Shown here piece after piece: positions 28,298 through 37,525 of a stretch of DNA of 64,000 nt. The stretch is from Rhodopseudomonas sp. BAL398. GTDB lineage: Bacteria > Pseudomonadota > Alphaproteobacteria > Rhizobiales > Xanthobacteraceae. The stretch lies in the NCBI RefSeq assembly GCF_033001325.1, contig NZ_CP133111.1, positions 2,170,001-2,234,000 on the forward strand, in the 5' to 3' direction. The notes under the pieces are model-generated. The model had not been told where the DNA came from, searched no databases, and worked only from the letters and a program-made list of their open reading frames with translations. Position 1 is the first letter of the stretch, and each line of letters opens with the position of its first letter. Position numbers and translations under genes: made by a program.

Positions 28298-29266
28298 ATG
28301 AAGGCCTATGTCTACGGCGCCGATGGTGCCGCGATCGCCGACGTGCCGCAGCCGGCCCCGCAGGGGCCGCAGGTGCTGGTCCGGGTCCGCGCCTGCGGGC
28401 TCAACCGTGCCGATCTCGGCATGACCAAGGGCCATGCGCATGGCTCCGCCGGCGGCGTCGGCACCGTGCTGGGCATGGAATGGGCCGGCGAGATTGTCGA
28501 AGTCGGCGACGCCGCCCAGGAGGTCAAGGTCGGCGATCGGGTGATGGGATCGGGCGCGGCGGCCTTCGCCGACTACACGCTGGCGGATTACGGTCGGCTG
28601 TTCCACATCCCCGACGACATGAGCTTCGAGGATGCCGCCGCCCTGCCCGTCGCGCTGACGACCATGCACAATGCGCTGGTGGCGATCGGCGCGCTCAAGC
28701 CGGGGCAGTCGGTGCTGGTCCAGGGCGCCAGTTCCGGCGTCGGCCTGATGGCGCTGCAAATCGCCCGGCTGAAAGGCGCCAAACTGGTGATCGGCTCGTC
28801 CACCGATCAGGGCCGGCGCGACCGGCTCAAAGCGTTCGGCGCCGATCTGGCCATCGACTCCTCCGATGCCGGCTGGGTCGAGCAGGTCCTGAGCGCCACC
28901 AATGGCGCCGGGGTCGACCTCATCATCGACCAGATCTCCGGCAATCTCGCCAACCAGAATCTCGCCGCCACCAAGATCAAGGGCCGCATCGTCAATGTCG
29001 GCCGGCTCGGCGGCAGCCATGGCGATTTCAACTTCGACCTGCACGCCGCGCGGCGCATCAACTATGTCGGGGTCACCTTCCGCACCCGCAGCGTCGAGGA
29101 GATCCGCGAAATCTTCACCCAGGCGCGCGGCGATCTGTGGCCGGCGGTGCAAGCGCGCAAGCTGAAACTGCCGATCGACCGCGTGTTCCCGTTCGCCGAG
29201 ATCGACCAGGCGTTCGCCCACATGGAGGCCAATCGGCATCTCGGCAAGATCGTGGTGACGCTGTGA
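28298..29266 (+). CDS. MDR-superfamily NAD(P)H:quinone oxidoreductase-like protein
   Basis: The 322-residue medium-chain reductase lacks the zinc-ligand pattern of true alcohol dehydrogenases. It has the N-terminal GroES-like half (RACGLNRADLGM, GMEWAGEIVEVG) and an NADPH-binding half with VLVQGASSGVGLMALQIA near residue 145. The C-terminus (FPFAEIDQAFAHMEANRHLGKIVVTL) is typical of quinone or enone reductases. The start ATG at 28298 lies 7 nt after AGGAAGG. It is probably in one operon with the upstream flavoprotein. Confidence 0.87.
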   Translation: MKAYVYGADGAAIADVPQPAPQGPQVLVRVRACGLNRADLGMTKGHAHGSAGGVGTVLGMEWAGEIVEVGDAAQEVKVGDRVMGSGAAAFADYTLADYGRLFHIPDDMSFEDAAALPVALTTMHNALVAIGALKPGQSVLVQGASSGVGLMALQIARLKGAKLVIGSSTDQGRRDRLKAFGADLAIDSSDAGWVEQVLSATNGAGVDLIIDQISGNLANQNLAATKIKGRIVNVGRLGGSHGDFNFDLHAARRINYVGVTFRTRSVEEIREIFTQARGDLWPAVQARKLKLPIDRVFPFAEIDQAFAHMEANRHLGKIVVTL

Positions 29267-29313
29267 CGCGCTGATCCCCGGCGCAGAAATTTGATTGGGA
29301 ATAATTCGCAAAC

Positions 29314-29340
29314 GCCGTCGATCAATTGATCGGCGACGGC
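29314..29340. terminator. Hairpin between the MDR and CDF genes
   Basis: GCCGTCG and CGACGGC enclose GATCAATTGATC, giving a 27-nt nested palindrome 48 bp after the MDR stop. There is no U-tract, so it could be a weak terminator or a leader structure for the CDF transporter. Confidence 0.35.
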
Positions 29341-29388
29341 CGGTCCATTCGGCTTTTCTGTTGCCGACCGGGCTGCTACACCGCGCCG

Positions 29389-30771
29389 ATGAGCATCCCC
29401 CTCGCCAATGTCAAAATGCGCGTCGCCGCCATCTCGATCGTGGCCAGCGCCAGCATGGCGGCGATCAAATTCGCGGTCGGCATCGCGATCGGCAGTCTGG
29501 CGCTGATCTCCGAGGCGTTGCACTCCTCGATCGATCTGGTGGCCACCGTGATCACCTGGCTGGTGGTGCGGGTGTCGGACCGACCGGCCGACGACGCGCA
29601 TCATTACGGCCATGGCAAGATCGAGAGCCTGTCGGCGCTCGGCGTGATCGCGATGCTGTATGTGCTGGCGGGCGGCATCGTGGTCGAAGCCGTTGGTCGG
29701 CTGCGCGAGGGCGTGGTGCCGCCGTCGTTCTCCGCCTTCGCCTTCGTGGTGCTGGCGATCGACATCGCGGTCAATCTGTGGCGGGCGCGGGCCCTGCACC
29801 AGACCGCGAGGGCGACCAAGAGCCAGGCGCTGGCCGCCGACGCGCTGCATTTTGCTTCCGACGTGCTGGGATCGATCGCGGTGATCATCGGTCTGACGCT
29901 GTCGGCGTTCGGCTTCGCCTGGGGCGACGCCGCCGCCGCACTCGGGGTCGCGCTGATGATCTCGCTGCTCGGCCTGCGGCTCGGGCGCTCCACCGTCGAA
30001 ACCCTGCTCGACCGTGCCCCCGATGGCGCCTCGGAAAAGGCCCGGCAGGCGATCAGCGCCGTGCCCGGCGTGGTCGGGATCGAGCGGCTGCGGGTCCGGA
30101 TGGTCGGCCCGACGCATTTCATCGACGCCGACGTCGAAGTGCCGCGGACATTTCCGATCGACCGCATCGACGACATCAAGCGCCGGGCGCAAGCCGCGGT
30201 CAGCGAGGCGCTCGACGACGCCGATCTGAGCTTCACCGCGATTCCGGTGGCCCGCGACAATGAGAGCGTCCGCGAGCGCATCATGGTGATCGCGCGCAAT
30301 TCCGCCCTCGCGATCCATCACGTCACGGTTCACGATCTCGGCGGCAAACTCACCGTCAGCATCGATCTCGAGGTCGACGGCGACATGCCGCTGCTCGAGG
30401 CCCACGACATCGCGCACCAGCTCGAGCAGCATATCTGCGAGGAGTTCGGCCCCGACATCGAGGTCGACAGCCATATCGAACCGCTCGAACCGGAACTGCC
30501 GCTCGGATCCGACGCCGCCGCGGCCCGCGTCGAGGAAATCCGCAAGGCGTTGGTGGGGCTGGCGGCCGACGGCGTGATCTACAACATTCACAGCGTCCGG
30601 GTGCGCGACACTGACGCCGGCGAGGTCGTCAACTTTCATTGCTACGCCCCGCCCTCGCTCAGCGTCATCGCCGTTCACGACCAAGTCGATGCGATCGAGC
30701 GCCGGCTGCGCCGCGCTTATCCGAGCGTGAAGCGCGTGATCAGCCACGCCGAACCGCCGAACGCCGACTGA
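29389..30771 (+). CDS. Cation diffusion facilitator (CDF) metal efflux transporter with extended C-terminus
   Basis: The 460-residue inner-membrane protein is well above the usual 300. Residues 1-200 form the six-helix CDF domain with metal-site motifs HSSID in helix II and HFASD in helix V, plus the cytosolic loop HHYGHGKIESLSA. Residues about 205-285 are the usual ferredoxin-like cytoplasmic dimer domain. Two further domains of similar size (about 290-370 and 385-455, with IHHVTVHDLGGKLTVSIDLEV and YNIHSVRVRD) follow, separated by an acidic linker. Zn2+, Fe2+ or Mn2+ export is likely; the ion cannot be read from sequence. The start is chosen at MSIPLAN; no strong ribosome site is seen. Confidence 0.88.
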   Translation: MSIPLANVKMRVAAISIVASASMAAIKFAVGIAIGSLALISEALHSSIDLVATVITWLVVRVSDRPADDAHHYGHGKIESLSALGVIAMLYVLAGGIVVEAVGRLREGVVPPSFSAFAFVVLAIDIAVNLWRARALHQTARATKSQALAADALHFASDVLGSIAVIIGLTLSAFGFAWGDAAAALGVALMISLLGLRLGRSTVETLLDRAPDGASEKARQAISAVPGVVGIERLRVRMVGPTHFIDADVEVPRTFPIDRIDDIKRRAQAAVSEALDDADLSFTAIPVARDNESVRERIMVIARNSALAIHHVTVHDLGGKLTVSIDLEVDGDMPLLEAHDIAHQLEQHICEEFGPDIEVDSHIEPLEPELPLGSDAAAARVEEIRKALVGLAADGVIYNIHSVRVRDTDAGEVVNFHCYAPPSLSVIAVHDQVDAIERRLRRAYPSVKRVISHAEPPNAD

Positions 30772-30985
30772 GATCGCGCGCGCGGCCCCGACGTTCTCGT
30801 TTCGGACTCACTTTTGCGACTTGGTACTCGGGGTTCCACGGGGATTTTCCGGTGGGAAAAGTTTATTTGAATTGCCGATTCGTTGACTCTCGACAGGCCG
30901 GCCAAACTGGATTCAAATCGGTTTGATTCGAACGGCGGGGGTGTCGTTCGAACAAGGTGCAGTCAGACATTTTTGGGGGCCAGGC

Positions 30986-33307
30986 ATGGCGCGCGCACAA
31001 GTGGCGAGCGCCTGCGCTCAATCCGATTCGATCAAGGGATTGGCGCAGTCGATAGCTAAACCGGCCTACCATCGGCTGCTCATCGCAGAGCCCGTGCTGC
31101 GCCGTGCCGTCCCCACCCTGATCATCGCCTTCCTCATCACCATCTGCATCGGCGCGGTCGTCCAGATCGTCGACCAGAGCCGGCAGAAGCGCACCGCGAC
31201 CAACCGCGACCTGTCGGCGCTGGCCGATCTGCTCGCCGAGCGCCTCAACCATGTCGGCGTCATCAGGCTGGATCGCCCGGCATCGGTCGAACGCCTGCAA
31301 GGGCTGCTGCCCGGCCTGCTGCCGGCCTGGGGCATCGCCGCCGGTCGGCACGTCATCGTCATCAGCGCCGACCAGCGCATCCTGGCGCGCATTCCCGGCG
31401 ACGACGCCGCCGGCGATTCCGGCAAGTTCCTCGAGGTCGCCAGCGCAGCGCAGCCGCTGACGGCGGCCGGGCCGCAGAGCGGCATCGCCGAGATCATCCT
31501 GCCCAGCGGCGCCACCGCGCTGGCGACGCTGCGCACCGTGAAATCCTTGCCCGGCCAGATCGCCATCATCCAGGAGGACACCGCCTCGATCTGGCAGTCC
31601 GACATCGCGCTGCAGGTCACGCTGTCGTTCACCACCGGCTTCGTCGTGCTGATCCTCGGCTTTGCGTTCCACTGGCAGTCGACGCGGGCGCGCGAGGGCG
31701 ATCTGATCAACGACGCGGTGCGCAGCCGGATCGACACCGCGCTCAATCGCGGCCGCTGCGGATTGTGGGACTGGGACCTGTCGCGCGGCCGGATCTTCTG
31801 GTCGCAATCGATGTTCACCATGCTGGGGCTGGAAAGCCGCAACGACCTTCTCACTTTCGGCGAAGTCAACGCCTTGGTGAAATCCGACGACATCGACCTG
31901 TTCGCGATCGCCGATCAACTGATCTCCAGCAAGCTCGACCACATCGACCACGCCTTCCGGATGCGGCACATCAACGGCCACTGGATCTGGCTGCGGGTGC
32001 GCTGCGAACTCAGCCAGGAATCCGCCGGCGGTCCGCATCTGATCGGCATCGCGGTCGACATCACCGAACAAAAGAGCCTGGCGGAGCGCACCGTCGAAGC
32101 CGATCTGCGGCTGCGCGACGCGATCGAGACCATCCCCGAGGCCTTCGTGCTGTGGGATGCCGACAACCGCATGGTGCTGTGCAATTCGCACTTCCAGCGG
32201 CTGCACAAATTGCCGGATTCCGCGGTGTCGCCGGGCACCTCCTACGAGACCGTGATCGAGGTCGGCCGGATGCCCGAAATCCGCTCGCGGCTGTGCGGCG
32301 GCGGCAACACCGAGCCGGGCGCGCGCACCTTCGAGGCGCAACTCGACGACGGCAGCTGGCTCCACATCAGCGAACGCCGCACCAAGGATGGCGGTTACGT
32401 CGCGGTCGGCACCGACATCAGCCGCATCAAGGCGCATGAGCAGAAATTGATCGACAACGATTTGCGCCTGCGCGCCACCGTGATCGACCTGAAGCGCTCG
32501 CAGACGACCCTCGAACGCCAAGCCATCGAACTCGCCGATCTGGCGCAGAAATATTCCGAAGAGAAAAACCGCGCCGAGGAAGCCAACCAGACCAAATCCA
32601 AATTCCTCGCCAATATGAGCCATGAGCTGCGCACCCCCCTCAACGCCATCATCGGCTTTTCGGAAATCATGGGCAGCGGCATGTTCGGCACGCTCGGCTC
32701 GCAGAAATACCAGGAATACTGCCACGACATCCTGACCAGCGGTCACTATCTGCTGGAAGTGATCAACGACATTCTGGACATGTCGAAGATCGAGGCCGGG
32801 CGGATGAAGCTGGAATTGGAAACGCTGGACCTCGGCAAGACGCTGGCGGAATCGCTGCGGGTGGTCGCCGGGCGCGCCGAGGACAAGAACCTGGTGCTGC
32901 GCGCCGACATCGGCGAATCCATTCCGATCATCGCCGATCGGCGCGCGATCAAGCAGATCCTGATCAACCTGTTGTCCAACGCGGTCAAGTTCACGCCCGA
33001 CGGCGGCAGCGTCACCGTGCGCAGCCGGGTGCGGGACAATTCGATCGCGCTGATCATCGCCGACACCGGCATCGGCATCCCGCAGCCCTCGCTACGCCGG
33101 CTTGGGCAGCCGTTCGAGCAGGTCGAAAGCCAGCTGACCAAGACCTATCACGGCTCCGGCCTCGGCCTGGCGATCGCCAAATCCCTGACGAATTTGCATG
33201 GCGGCTCGATGCGGCTGCGCTCGACGCTCGGCGCCGGCACCGTGGTGATGGTCAACCTGCCGCGCGACGGCCAGCGCAAGCCGTCCCGGGTGCCCGCCGC
33301 GGCCTGA
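30986..33307 (+). CDS. PAS sensor histidine kinase, PleC/DivJ-like
   Basis: A membrane histidine kinase of about 773 residues. Transmembrane helices lie at about 42-63 and 206-229 with a periplasmic sensor between them. Two PAS domains follow (about 255-360 and 375-480), then a coiled coil, then the dimerisation domain with FLANMSHELRTPLNAIIGFSE (phospho-acceptor His546). The HATPase domain has NLLSNAVKFTP, DTGIGIP and GSGLGLAIAKSL. The H-box and the MFGTLGSQKYQEYC...DMSKIEAGRM stretch are typical of the alphaproteobacterial PleC/DivJ group that phosphorylates DivK-type regulators. No response regulator is adjacent. The ATG at 30986 is preferred; 30923 would add 21 residues. Confidence 0.85.
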   Translation: MARAQVASACAQSDSIKGLAQSIAKPAYHRLLIAEPVLRRAVPTLIIAFLITICIGAVVQIVDQSRQKRTATNRDLSALADLLAERLNHVGVIRLDRPASVERLQGLLPGLLPAWGIAAGRHVIVISADQRILARIPGDDAAGDSGKFLEVASAAQPLTAAGPQSGIAEIILPSGATALATLRTVKSLPGQIAIIQEDTASIWQSDIALQVTLSFTTGFVVLILGFAFHWQSTRAREGDLINDAVRSRIDTALNRGRCGLWDWDLSRGRIFWSQSMFTMLGLESRNDLLTFGEVNALVKSDDIDLFAIADQLISSKLDHIDHAFRMRHINGHWIWLRVRCELSQESAGGPHLIGIAVDITEQKSLAERTVEADLRLRDAIETIPEAFVLWDADNRMVLCNSHFQRLHKLPDSAVSPGTSYETVIEVGRMPEIRSRLCGGGNTEPGARTFEAQLDDGSWLHISERRTKDGGYVAVGTDISRIKAHEQKLIDNDLRLRATVIDLKRSQTTLERQAIELADLAQKYSEEKNRAEEANQTKSKFLANMSHELRTPLNAIIGFSEIMGSGMFGTLGSQKYQEYCHDILTSGHYLLEVINDILDMSKIEAGRMKLELETLDLGKTLAESLRVVAGRAEDKNLVLRADIGESIPIIADRRAIKQILINLLSNAVKFTPDGGSVTVRSRVRDNSIALIIADTGIGIPQPSLRRLGQPFEQVESQLTKTYHGSGLGLAIAKSLTNLHGGSMRLRSTLGAGTVVMVNLPRDGQRKPSRVPAAA

Positions 33308-33410
33308 CAGGCCGCCGTCCGGTCGCCGCCGCGACATAGCCGAAATCCGTATTGTCGATCCCGGCCCCCGCCGTGTATGAGCGCCGCTACCGTCCGCGGA
33401 GGGTTCGGCG

Positions 33411-33710
33411 TTGAACTGGAGCGCGTATTTTCACCTCACTTCGGTCTGGCTGTTCCGGATCGCCATCGCGGCCGGCGTGGCGGGCGTCGTCTATCTCTAC
33501 CTGACCAAGCCGGATAGCGGCCGTGTCGACGCGTCGGTCGCCCCGCCGGCGATCGCCGGCCCCGACGCCCGCGCCTTTCCGCCGTGCCAGCCGCTCGGCC
33601 GCACCGCCTCCGGCAAGCTGGTCTATTCGATGGATTGCGAGACTGTTCCGGACCCGTCGCGGATCGCGGGCGCGCGCGCGCCCGACGCGGCGGATGCCGC
33701 CGGGAGATAG
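33411..33710 (+). CDS. Small single-pass membrane protein, unknown function
   Basis: A 99-residue frame starts at TTG (33411) with a strong GGAGGG 6-7 nt upstream. One transmembrane helix spans about residues 11-31 (LFRIAIAAGVAGVVYLYL), followed by a Pro/Ala-rich periplasmic tail with two Cys (PPCQPLG and MDCETVP). Its 3' end overlaps the convergent PepSY gene by 88 bp, which is unusual and means one of the two C-termini may be poorly conserved. No family is recognised. Confidence 0.55.
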   Translation: MNWSAYFHLTSVWLFRIAIAAGVAGVVYLYLTKPDSGRVDASVAPPAIAGPDARAFPPCQPLGRTASGKLVYSMDCETVPDPSRIAGARAPDAADAAGR

Positions 33711-34909
33711 CGCCCGGGCTGCTGCCGCGAGGCCGTGGATGGCGCCACGCAATCGGCGGCGGGGCGCCCCCCGGACGCGCCGCGCTGTGGTCGAAGCTTT
33801 CGCCGCGACAGATACAGCAGCAAGCCGGTGACCATGAACAGCGGCATCAGCGCCGCCGCGATCATGAACAGCAGCCTGCCCGGCCAGCCCAGGATCGCCC
33901 CCCGGTGGATGTCGAGCACGCGCGCCAGCACGCGCTCGCCAAGTGGCTTGTCGGCGTAGATCTGCGCCGAGACCACGCGGCCGCTGACGCCGTCGATGCG
34001 GAATTCGTCGCGCTCGCCGCTATCCTCGGAGCCGCGCCGCCACGACCGGATCCGCAGCACCGTGCCGCGCCCCGGCGGCAGGGTCAGCTGCGCCATGGCG
34101 TAGCGTTGCCCCTGAGCCTGCAGGAACGTCGCCCAGGCGCGGTCGAAACCTGGTGCGGTCGCACCGGCCACGCGGGGCGACATCGCTTTCGGCGACGCTG
34201 CCGCCTTCGAGGAGTCCGACAACAGCCAGACCGCCCCGGCCCTGTACCAATCGAACGAATACCACAGCCCGGTGAGCGCCATGGTCAGATAGATCAGCAT
34301 GACCCAGGTGCCGGCGACGGAATGCAGCGACCAATGCAGGCCGCGGCCGCGCATCGCCAGGTTCGGCTTCAGCCAGGCCTTGACGCTGCCGGCGCGCCGC
34401 GGCCATCGCAGCACCAGGCCGGAGATCAGCATCACGATCAGCCCGATCGCCACCACGCCGGTGATCTGCCGGCCGATCCCCTTGCCGTCGCCGGGCAGCA
34501 GCAGCCAGCGGTGCAGCTTGCGCACGGTGGCGAAAAATCGCTCGCCGCGCGGCGTGCCGAGAATGCGCCCGTCATAGGGATCGAGATAGAGCGAATCCGG
34601 CCGTACGCCGCTCTCGTCGCGGGCAAAGCGAATCCACGCCGCGGCCGATCGATCACGCGACAGCGTCACGGCCGACAGCTTGCCGACATCCCGCGCCGCC
34701 CGCAGCCGCGCCACCAGCGCATCCGGCGTCAGCAACGGCGCCGGGCGCGGCTCGACCCGCATGATCGCGGCGTTCAACCAGGCGCCGATCTCGTCCTCAA
34801 AGCTCATCGTGGCGCCGGTGATGCCGATCAGCGTCAGCAGCAGCCCGATGGCAAGGCCGATGATCGAATGCACCTGGCGCAACGAAGCCTTGATCGGGGT
34901 CCGGCTCAT
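33623..34909 (-). CDS. PepSY-associated transmembrane protein (siderophore-reductase type)
   Basis: A 428-residue inner-membrane protein with four main transmembrane helices, at about residues 14-35, 148-168, 193-218 and 360-382, and PepSY-like periplasmic segments between them. Conserved His residues near the helices (VHSIIGLAIG, LHRWLLLPGDG, LHWSLHSVAGTW, IHRGAILGW) are typical of this family. Members next to TonB-dependent siderophore receptors are thought to reduce the ferric siderophore in the periplasm. It starts 26 bp after the receptor gene and is almost certainly its operon partner. The last 70 residues are low-complexity and overlap the convergent small gene. Confidence 0.87.
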   Translation of the reverse strand: MSRTPIKASLRQVHSIIGLAIGLLLTLIGITGATMSFEDEIGAWLNAAIMRVEPRPAPLLTPDALVARLRAARDVGKLSAVTLSRDRSAAAWIRFARDESGVRPDSLYLDPYDGRILGTPRGERFFATVRKLHRWLLLPGDGKGIGRQITGVVAIGLIVMLISGLVLRWPRRAGSVKAWLKPNLAMRGRGLHWSLHSVAGTWVMLIYLTMALTGLWYSFDWYRAGAVWLLSDSSKAAASPKAMSPRVAGATAPGFDRAWATFLQAQGQRYAMAQLTLPPGRGTVLRIRSWRRGSEDSGERDEFRIDGVSGRVVSAQIYADKPLGERVLARVLDIHRGAILGWPGRLLFMIAAALMPLFMVTGLLLYLSRRKLRPQRGASGGRPAADCVAPSTASRQQPGRYLPAASAASGARAPAIRDGSGTVSQSIE

Positions 34910-34935
34910 GACGTCGGCGCGTCCTGATTGCTCAC

Positions 34936-37194
34936 CTAGAACGCCATCGTCGCCGACACCGACACCCGCCTTGCATCACCCATCGCAACCGCGAGATTGG
35001 AGACGCTCGACGGGTAGTACACGGTATCGAAAATATTCTTGATGTTGAGCTGATAGGTGACGTCGTGATTGTCGATCCTGGTGTCATAGCTGGCGAAGGC
35101 ATCGGCGACCGTATAGGACGGCAGCACGAAGCTGTTGGCGGCATCGCCGGGCCGCTCACCGACATAGCGGGCGCCGGCGCCGATCCGCAAACGCCCCGGC
35201 AGGGCGTCGCGGAAATCATAGGTCAGATACAGCGCCGCGCTGTTCATCGCGACGTTCTGCAGCCGGTTGCCGGCATATTGCGTATCGGCGGTCAGCAGCG
35301 CGTCGGTGTAGGCATAGTTGCCGATCATGCTGATGTTGTCGGTGAGCCGCCCGGTGACGTCGAATTCAACGCCGCGCGAGCGCGCCGCGGCGGCGGTGCG
35401 GGCCTCGTTGGTGCTGGTCGCCGTATTGTATTGCGACAGCAGCACGTTCTTCTTGTCGATGGTGTAGAACGCCAGCGTGCCGGACAATCGCTTGGCGATA
35501 TCGAATTTGACGCCGGTCTCCCAGGACACGCCCTCTTCGGGCTTGGTCGCGGAATCGAACACCGCGCCATTGGCGGCGATGGTCGAATTCGGCTTCAGCG
35601 ACTGGGTGTAGCTGCCATACAGCGAGACCTCGTCGGTGAGTTTGTAGATGACGCCGCCGAGCGGCAACAGCTTGTCGCCGGTGAGATCGGTATTGGCGAC
35701 GAAAGGCCGCCCCTTTCCGGCCAATTGATCGAACTGCATGTAGCGCACGCCGCCGACCACCGCGAGCCGGTTGGTCAGATGCAGCGTGTCCTGGAAGAAC
35801 AGCGCCTGGGTGCGGAGCTTGTCGGTCTGGTCGCTGTCGGCGGCAGAGACGGTGGTGCCGGGCTGCACCAGGCCATAGACCGGGTTGTAGATGTTGAACG
35901 CGGGCGTCGCCTGCCGGATCATGTCCTTGCGGTAGATCGAGCGATATTGGGCGTCGCCGCCGAGCAGCACGTCGTTGCGCAGACCGCCGAGCCAGAAACT
36001 GCCCTGCAGATCCGCGGTGCCGTAGCTGACGCTGCTGAGCGAGCCGTCGGTGCCGTCGTTCCTACGGGTCTCGACGCCGGTGACCGGATTGATGCCGGTG
36101 ACGCGCAGCTGATTGGCGCTGAAACTTTCGGTGTTGAAGCTGTAGGCCGCATGGGCCTTCCAGTTTTCGTTGATCTTGTGATCGACCGAGGCCTGGATCA
36201 GGTCGGACGTTCCCCACATCGCGTTGAACGGCTCATCGAGACGCCGCGTCGCCGGCAGCGCCAGCGGCTTGCCGGTGCGGGAATCGATTGCGGTGCCGCG
36301 GTCGAACGGATTGGAAAAGTCGCGATGTTCGTAATTGAGCTGAACCGTGGTGCTTTCGCCATACCAGGCCAGCGACGGCGCGACCAGGGTCTCGTGGCGG
36401 CGGCCGAAATTGCGCCAATAGGTTTCATCGAGACCATCGACGATCAGCCGATAGGCGAGCCCGCCATCGGCGATCGGTCCGGTGATGTCGACGGTGCCGT
36501 TGATGCCGTTCTTGGCGGCGCCGAAGGTCGAGCCGCCGAGCGTCACGGTGCCCTTCTGCACGAGCTGCGGGCGCTTGCTGATGGTGTTGACGATGCCGCC
36601 GGGATCCATCACGCCGTAGAGCAGCGAGGCCGGCCCTTTCAGCACTTCGACGCTTTCGACCGTCGCATCGAGGCTGCGGCCCTGGACCAGCGGCATGCCG
36701 TTGCGCATGATCGAGCCGTCGCGGTTGTCGCCGAAGCCGCGCCGCATCACCGCGTCCTGGGTGCCGGCAAGGGTGTTGGTCTGGGTGATGCCGCTGATAT
36801 TGACCAGCGCGTCGTCGAGATTACGCGGCTGCTGATCGCTCAACACCTGGGCCGGGACGACGTTGACGACTTGCGCGGTGTCGAGCGGCGACGCGCCGCT
36901 GCGCAAGGTGGTCGAACTGGGCGCTGGACGATAGCCCAGCCGCGCTTCGGTCGCCGCCGCTTGCGCCGCTGCGGTCGCAGCGGCCTCGCGTTCGGCCGCG
37001 CTGGGCGCGGACGCGCGCTGTTGCGACGGCGCGGTCACCGTCATGGTTGGCAGGGTCGTCGTCTGCGCGCGCGCGATGCTCGGACCGATGGCGACACCGC
37101 CGAGCAGCAATGCCGTTCCCAGCGCAACATGCGGCTGGCGCCCGACGCAGAAAGAGCGAAGACGCACCGGCCGGCGATCTGTTTTGATTGTCAC
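34936..37194 (-). CDS. TonB-dependent siderophore receptor
   Basis: A 752-residue outer-membrane receptor. The signal peptide is at residues 1-43 (ending SIARA before QTTT), then an Ala/Gln-rich linker, then the plug domain (about 100-215, with the VESVEVLKGPASLLYGVMDPGGIVN segment) and the 22-strand barrel ending in the terminal Phe signature (VSVSATMAF). There is no N-terminal secretin-like signalling domain, so regulation through a FecR/sigma pair is unlikely. The plug sequence resembles FhuE/FpvA/FegA receptors for hydroxamate siderophores; the ligand is not certain. The downstream PepSY gene completes a ferric-siderophore uptake unit. Confidence 0.92.
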   Translation of the reverse strand: MTIKTDRRPVRLRSFCVGRQPHVALGTALLLGGVAIGPSIARAQTTTLPTMTVTAPSQQRASAPSAAEREAAATAAAQAAATEARLGYRPAPSSTTLRSGASPLDTAQVVNVVPAQVLSDQQPRNLDDALVNISGITQTNTLAGTQDAVMRRGFGDNRDGSIMRNGMPLVQGRSLDATVESVEVLKGPASLLYGVMDPGGIVNTISKRPQLVQKGTVTLGGSTFGAAKNGINGTVDITGPIADGGLAYRLIVDGLDETYWRNFGRRHETLVAPSLAWYGESTTVQLNYEHRDFSNPFDRGTAIDSRTGKPLALPATRRLDEPFNAMWGTSDLIQASVDHKINENWKAHAAYSFNTESFSANQLRVTGINPVTGVETRRNDGTDGSLSSVSYGTADLQGSFWLGGLRNDVLLGGDAQYRSIYRKDMIRQATPAFNIYNPVYGLVQPGTTVSAADSDQTDKLRTQALFFQDTLHLTNRLAVVGGVRYMQFDQLAGKGRPFVANTDLTGDKLLPLGGVIYKLTDEVSLYGSYTQSLKPNSTIAANGAVFDSATKPEEGVSWETGVKFDIAKRLSGTLAFYTIDKKNVLLSQYNTATSTNEARTAAAARSRGVEFDVTGRLTDNISMIGNYAYTDALLTADTQYAGNRLQNVAMNSAALYLTYDFRDALPGRLRIGAGARYVGERPGDAANSFVLPSYTVADAFASYDTRIDNHDVTYQLNIKNIFDTVYYPSSVSNLAVAMGDARRVSVSATMAF

Positions 37195-37525
37195 GTCGCT
37201 TCGCTTCCACGCTGGAGAGATCAGGTGGTCGCGTCTAACAGGGCAGGCTGATGGAAAGGAATACCGTTAAGGTTGAAAACAGCGGCGACGGGATTGAATC
37301 CCTCTAAACAGCCCGGCTCGCCGAAACGCCAGTCCGTTGCGTCTGCCAATTTCGTCACACCCGCTCGGGAAAACATGCCGCTTTTAATTCGGGTGCAGGG
37401 GGCCAAGGATCTCATTCTCGCTTTGCATCTTCGTCGCTTTGCATCTTCGAGCGATTGAATTTCTTATACGAATAGTCGGCTTTGACCTGTTCTGCACTGG
37501 CGCGGCAGCCGCGCCGCCAACCGCT
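37195..37525. other. Intergenic region upstream of the siderophore receptor
   Basis: The 331-bp gap contains a tRNA-Leu-like element (37281-37364) on the same strand as the receptor. I found no clear Fur or Irr box and no credible small gene; the stretch 37365-37525 shows nothing recognisable. Confidence 0.5.
37281..37364 (-). other. tRNA-Leu-like element, probably non-functional as a tRNA
   Basis: Read on the minus strand it opens GCGGGTGTGACGAAATTGGC and continues AGACGCAACGGACT, a near-perfect match to the 5' half of leucine tRNAs (acceptor strand, D-arm, start of the anticodon stem). A type-II-sized variable region follows, then a T-arm-like GGGATTCAATCCC. The 3' acceptor strand (CGCCGCT) no longer pairs fully with the 5' strand, the T-loop is permuted and the anticodon-loop position reads GGC. 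It lies 87 bp upstream of the receptor start on the same strand, so it would be in the mRNA leader if transcription begins above it. Confidence 0.5.

Noticed and set aside
37281-37364. Functional tRNA-Leu gene
   Set aside because: The 3' acceptor strand does not pair properly, the T-loop is out of register and the anticodon-loop position reads GGC. It is therefore listed as a tRNA-like element.
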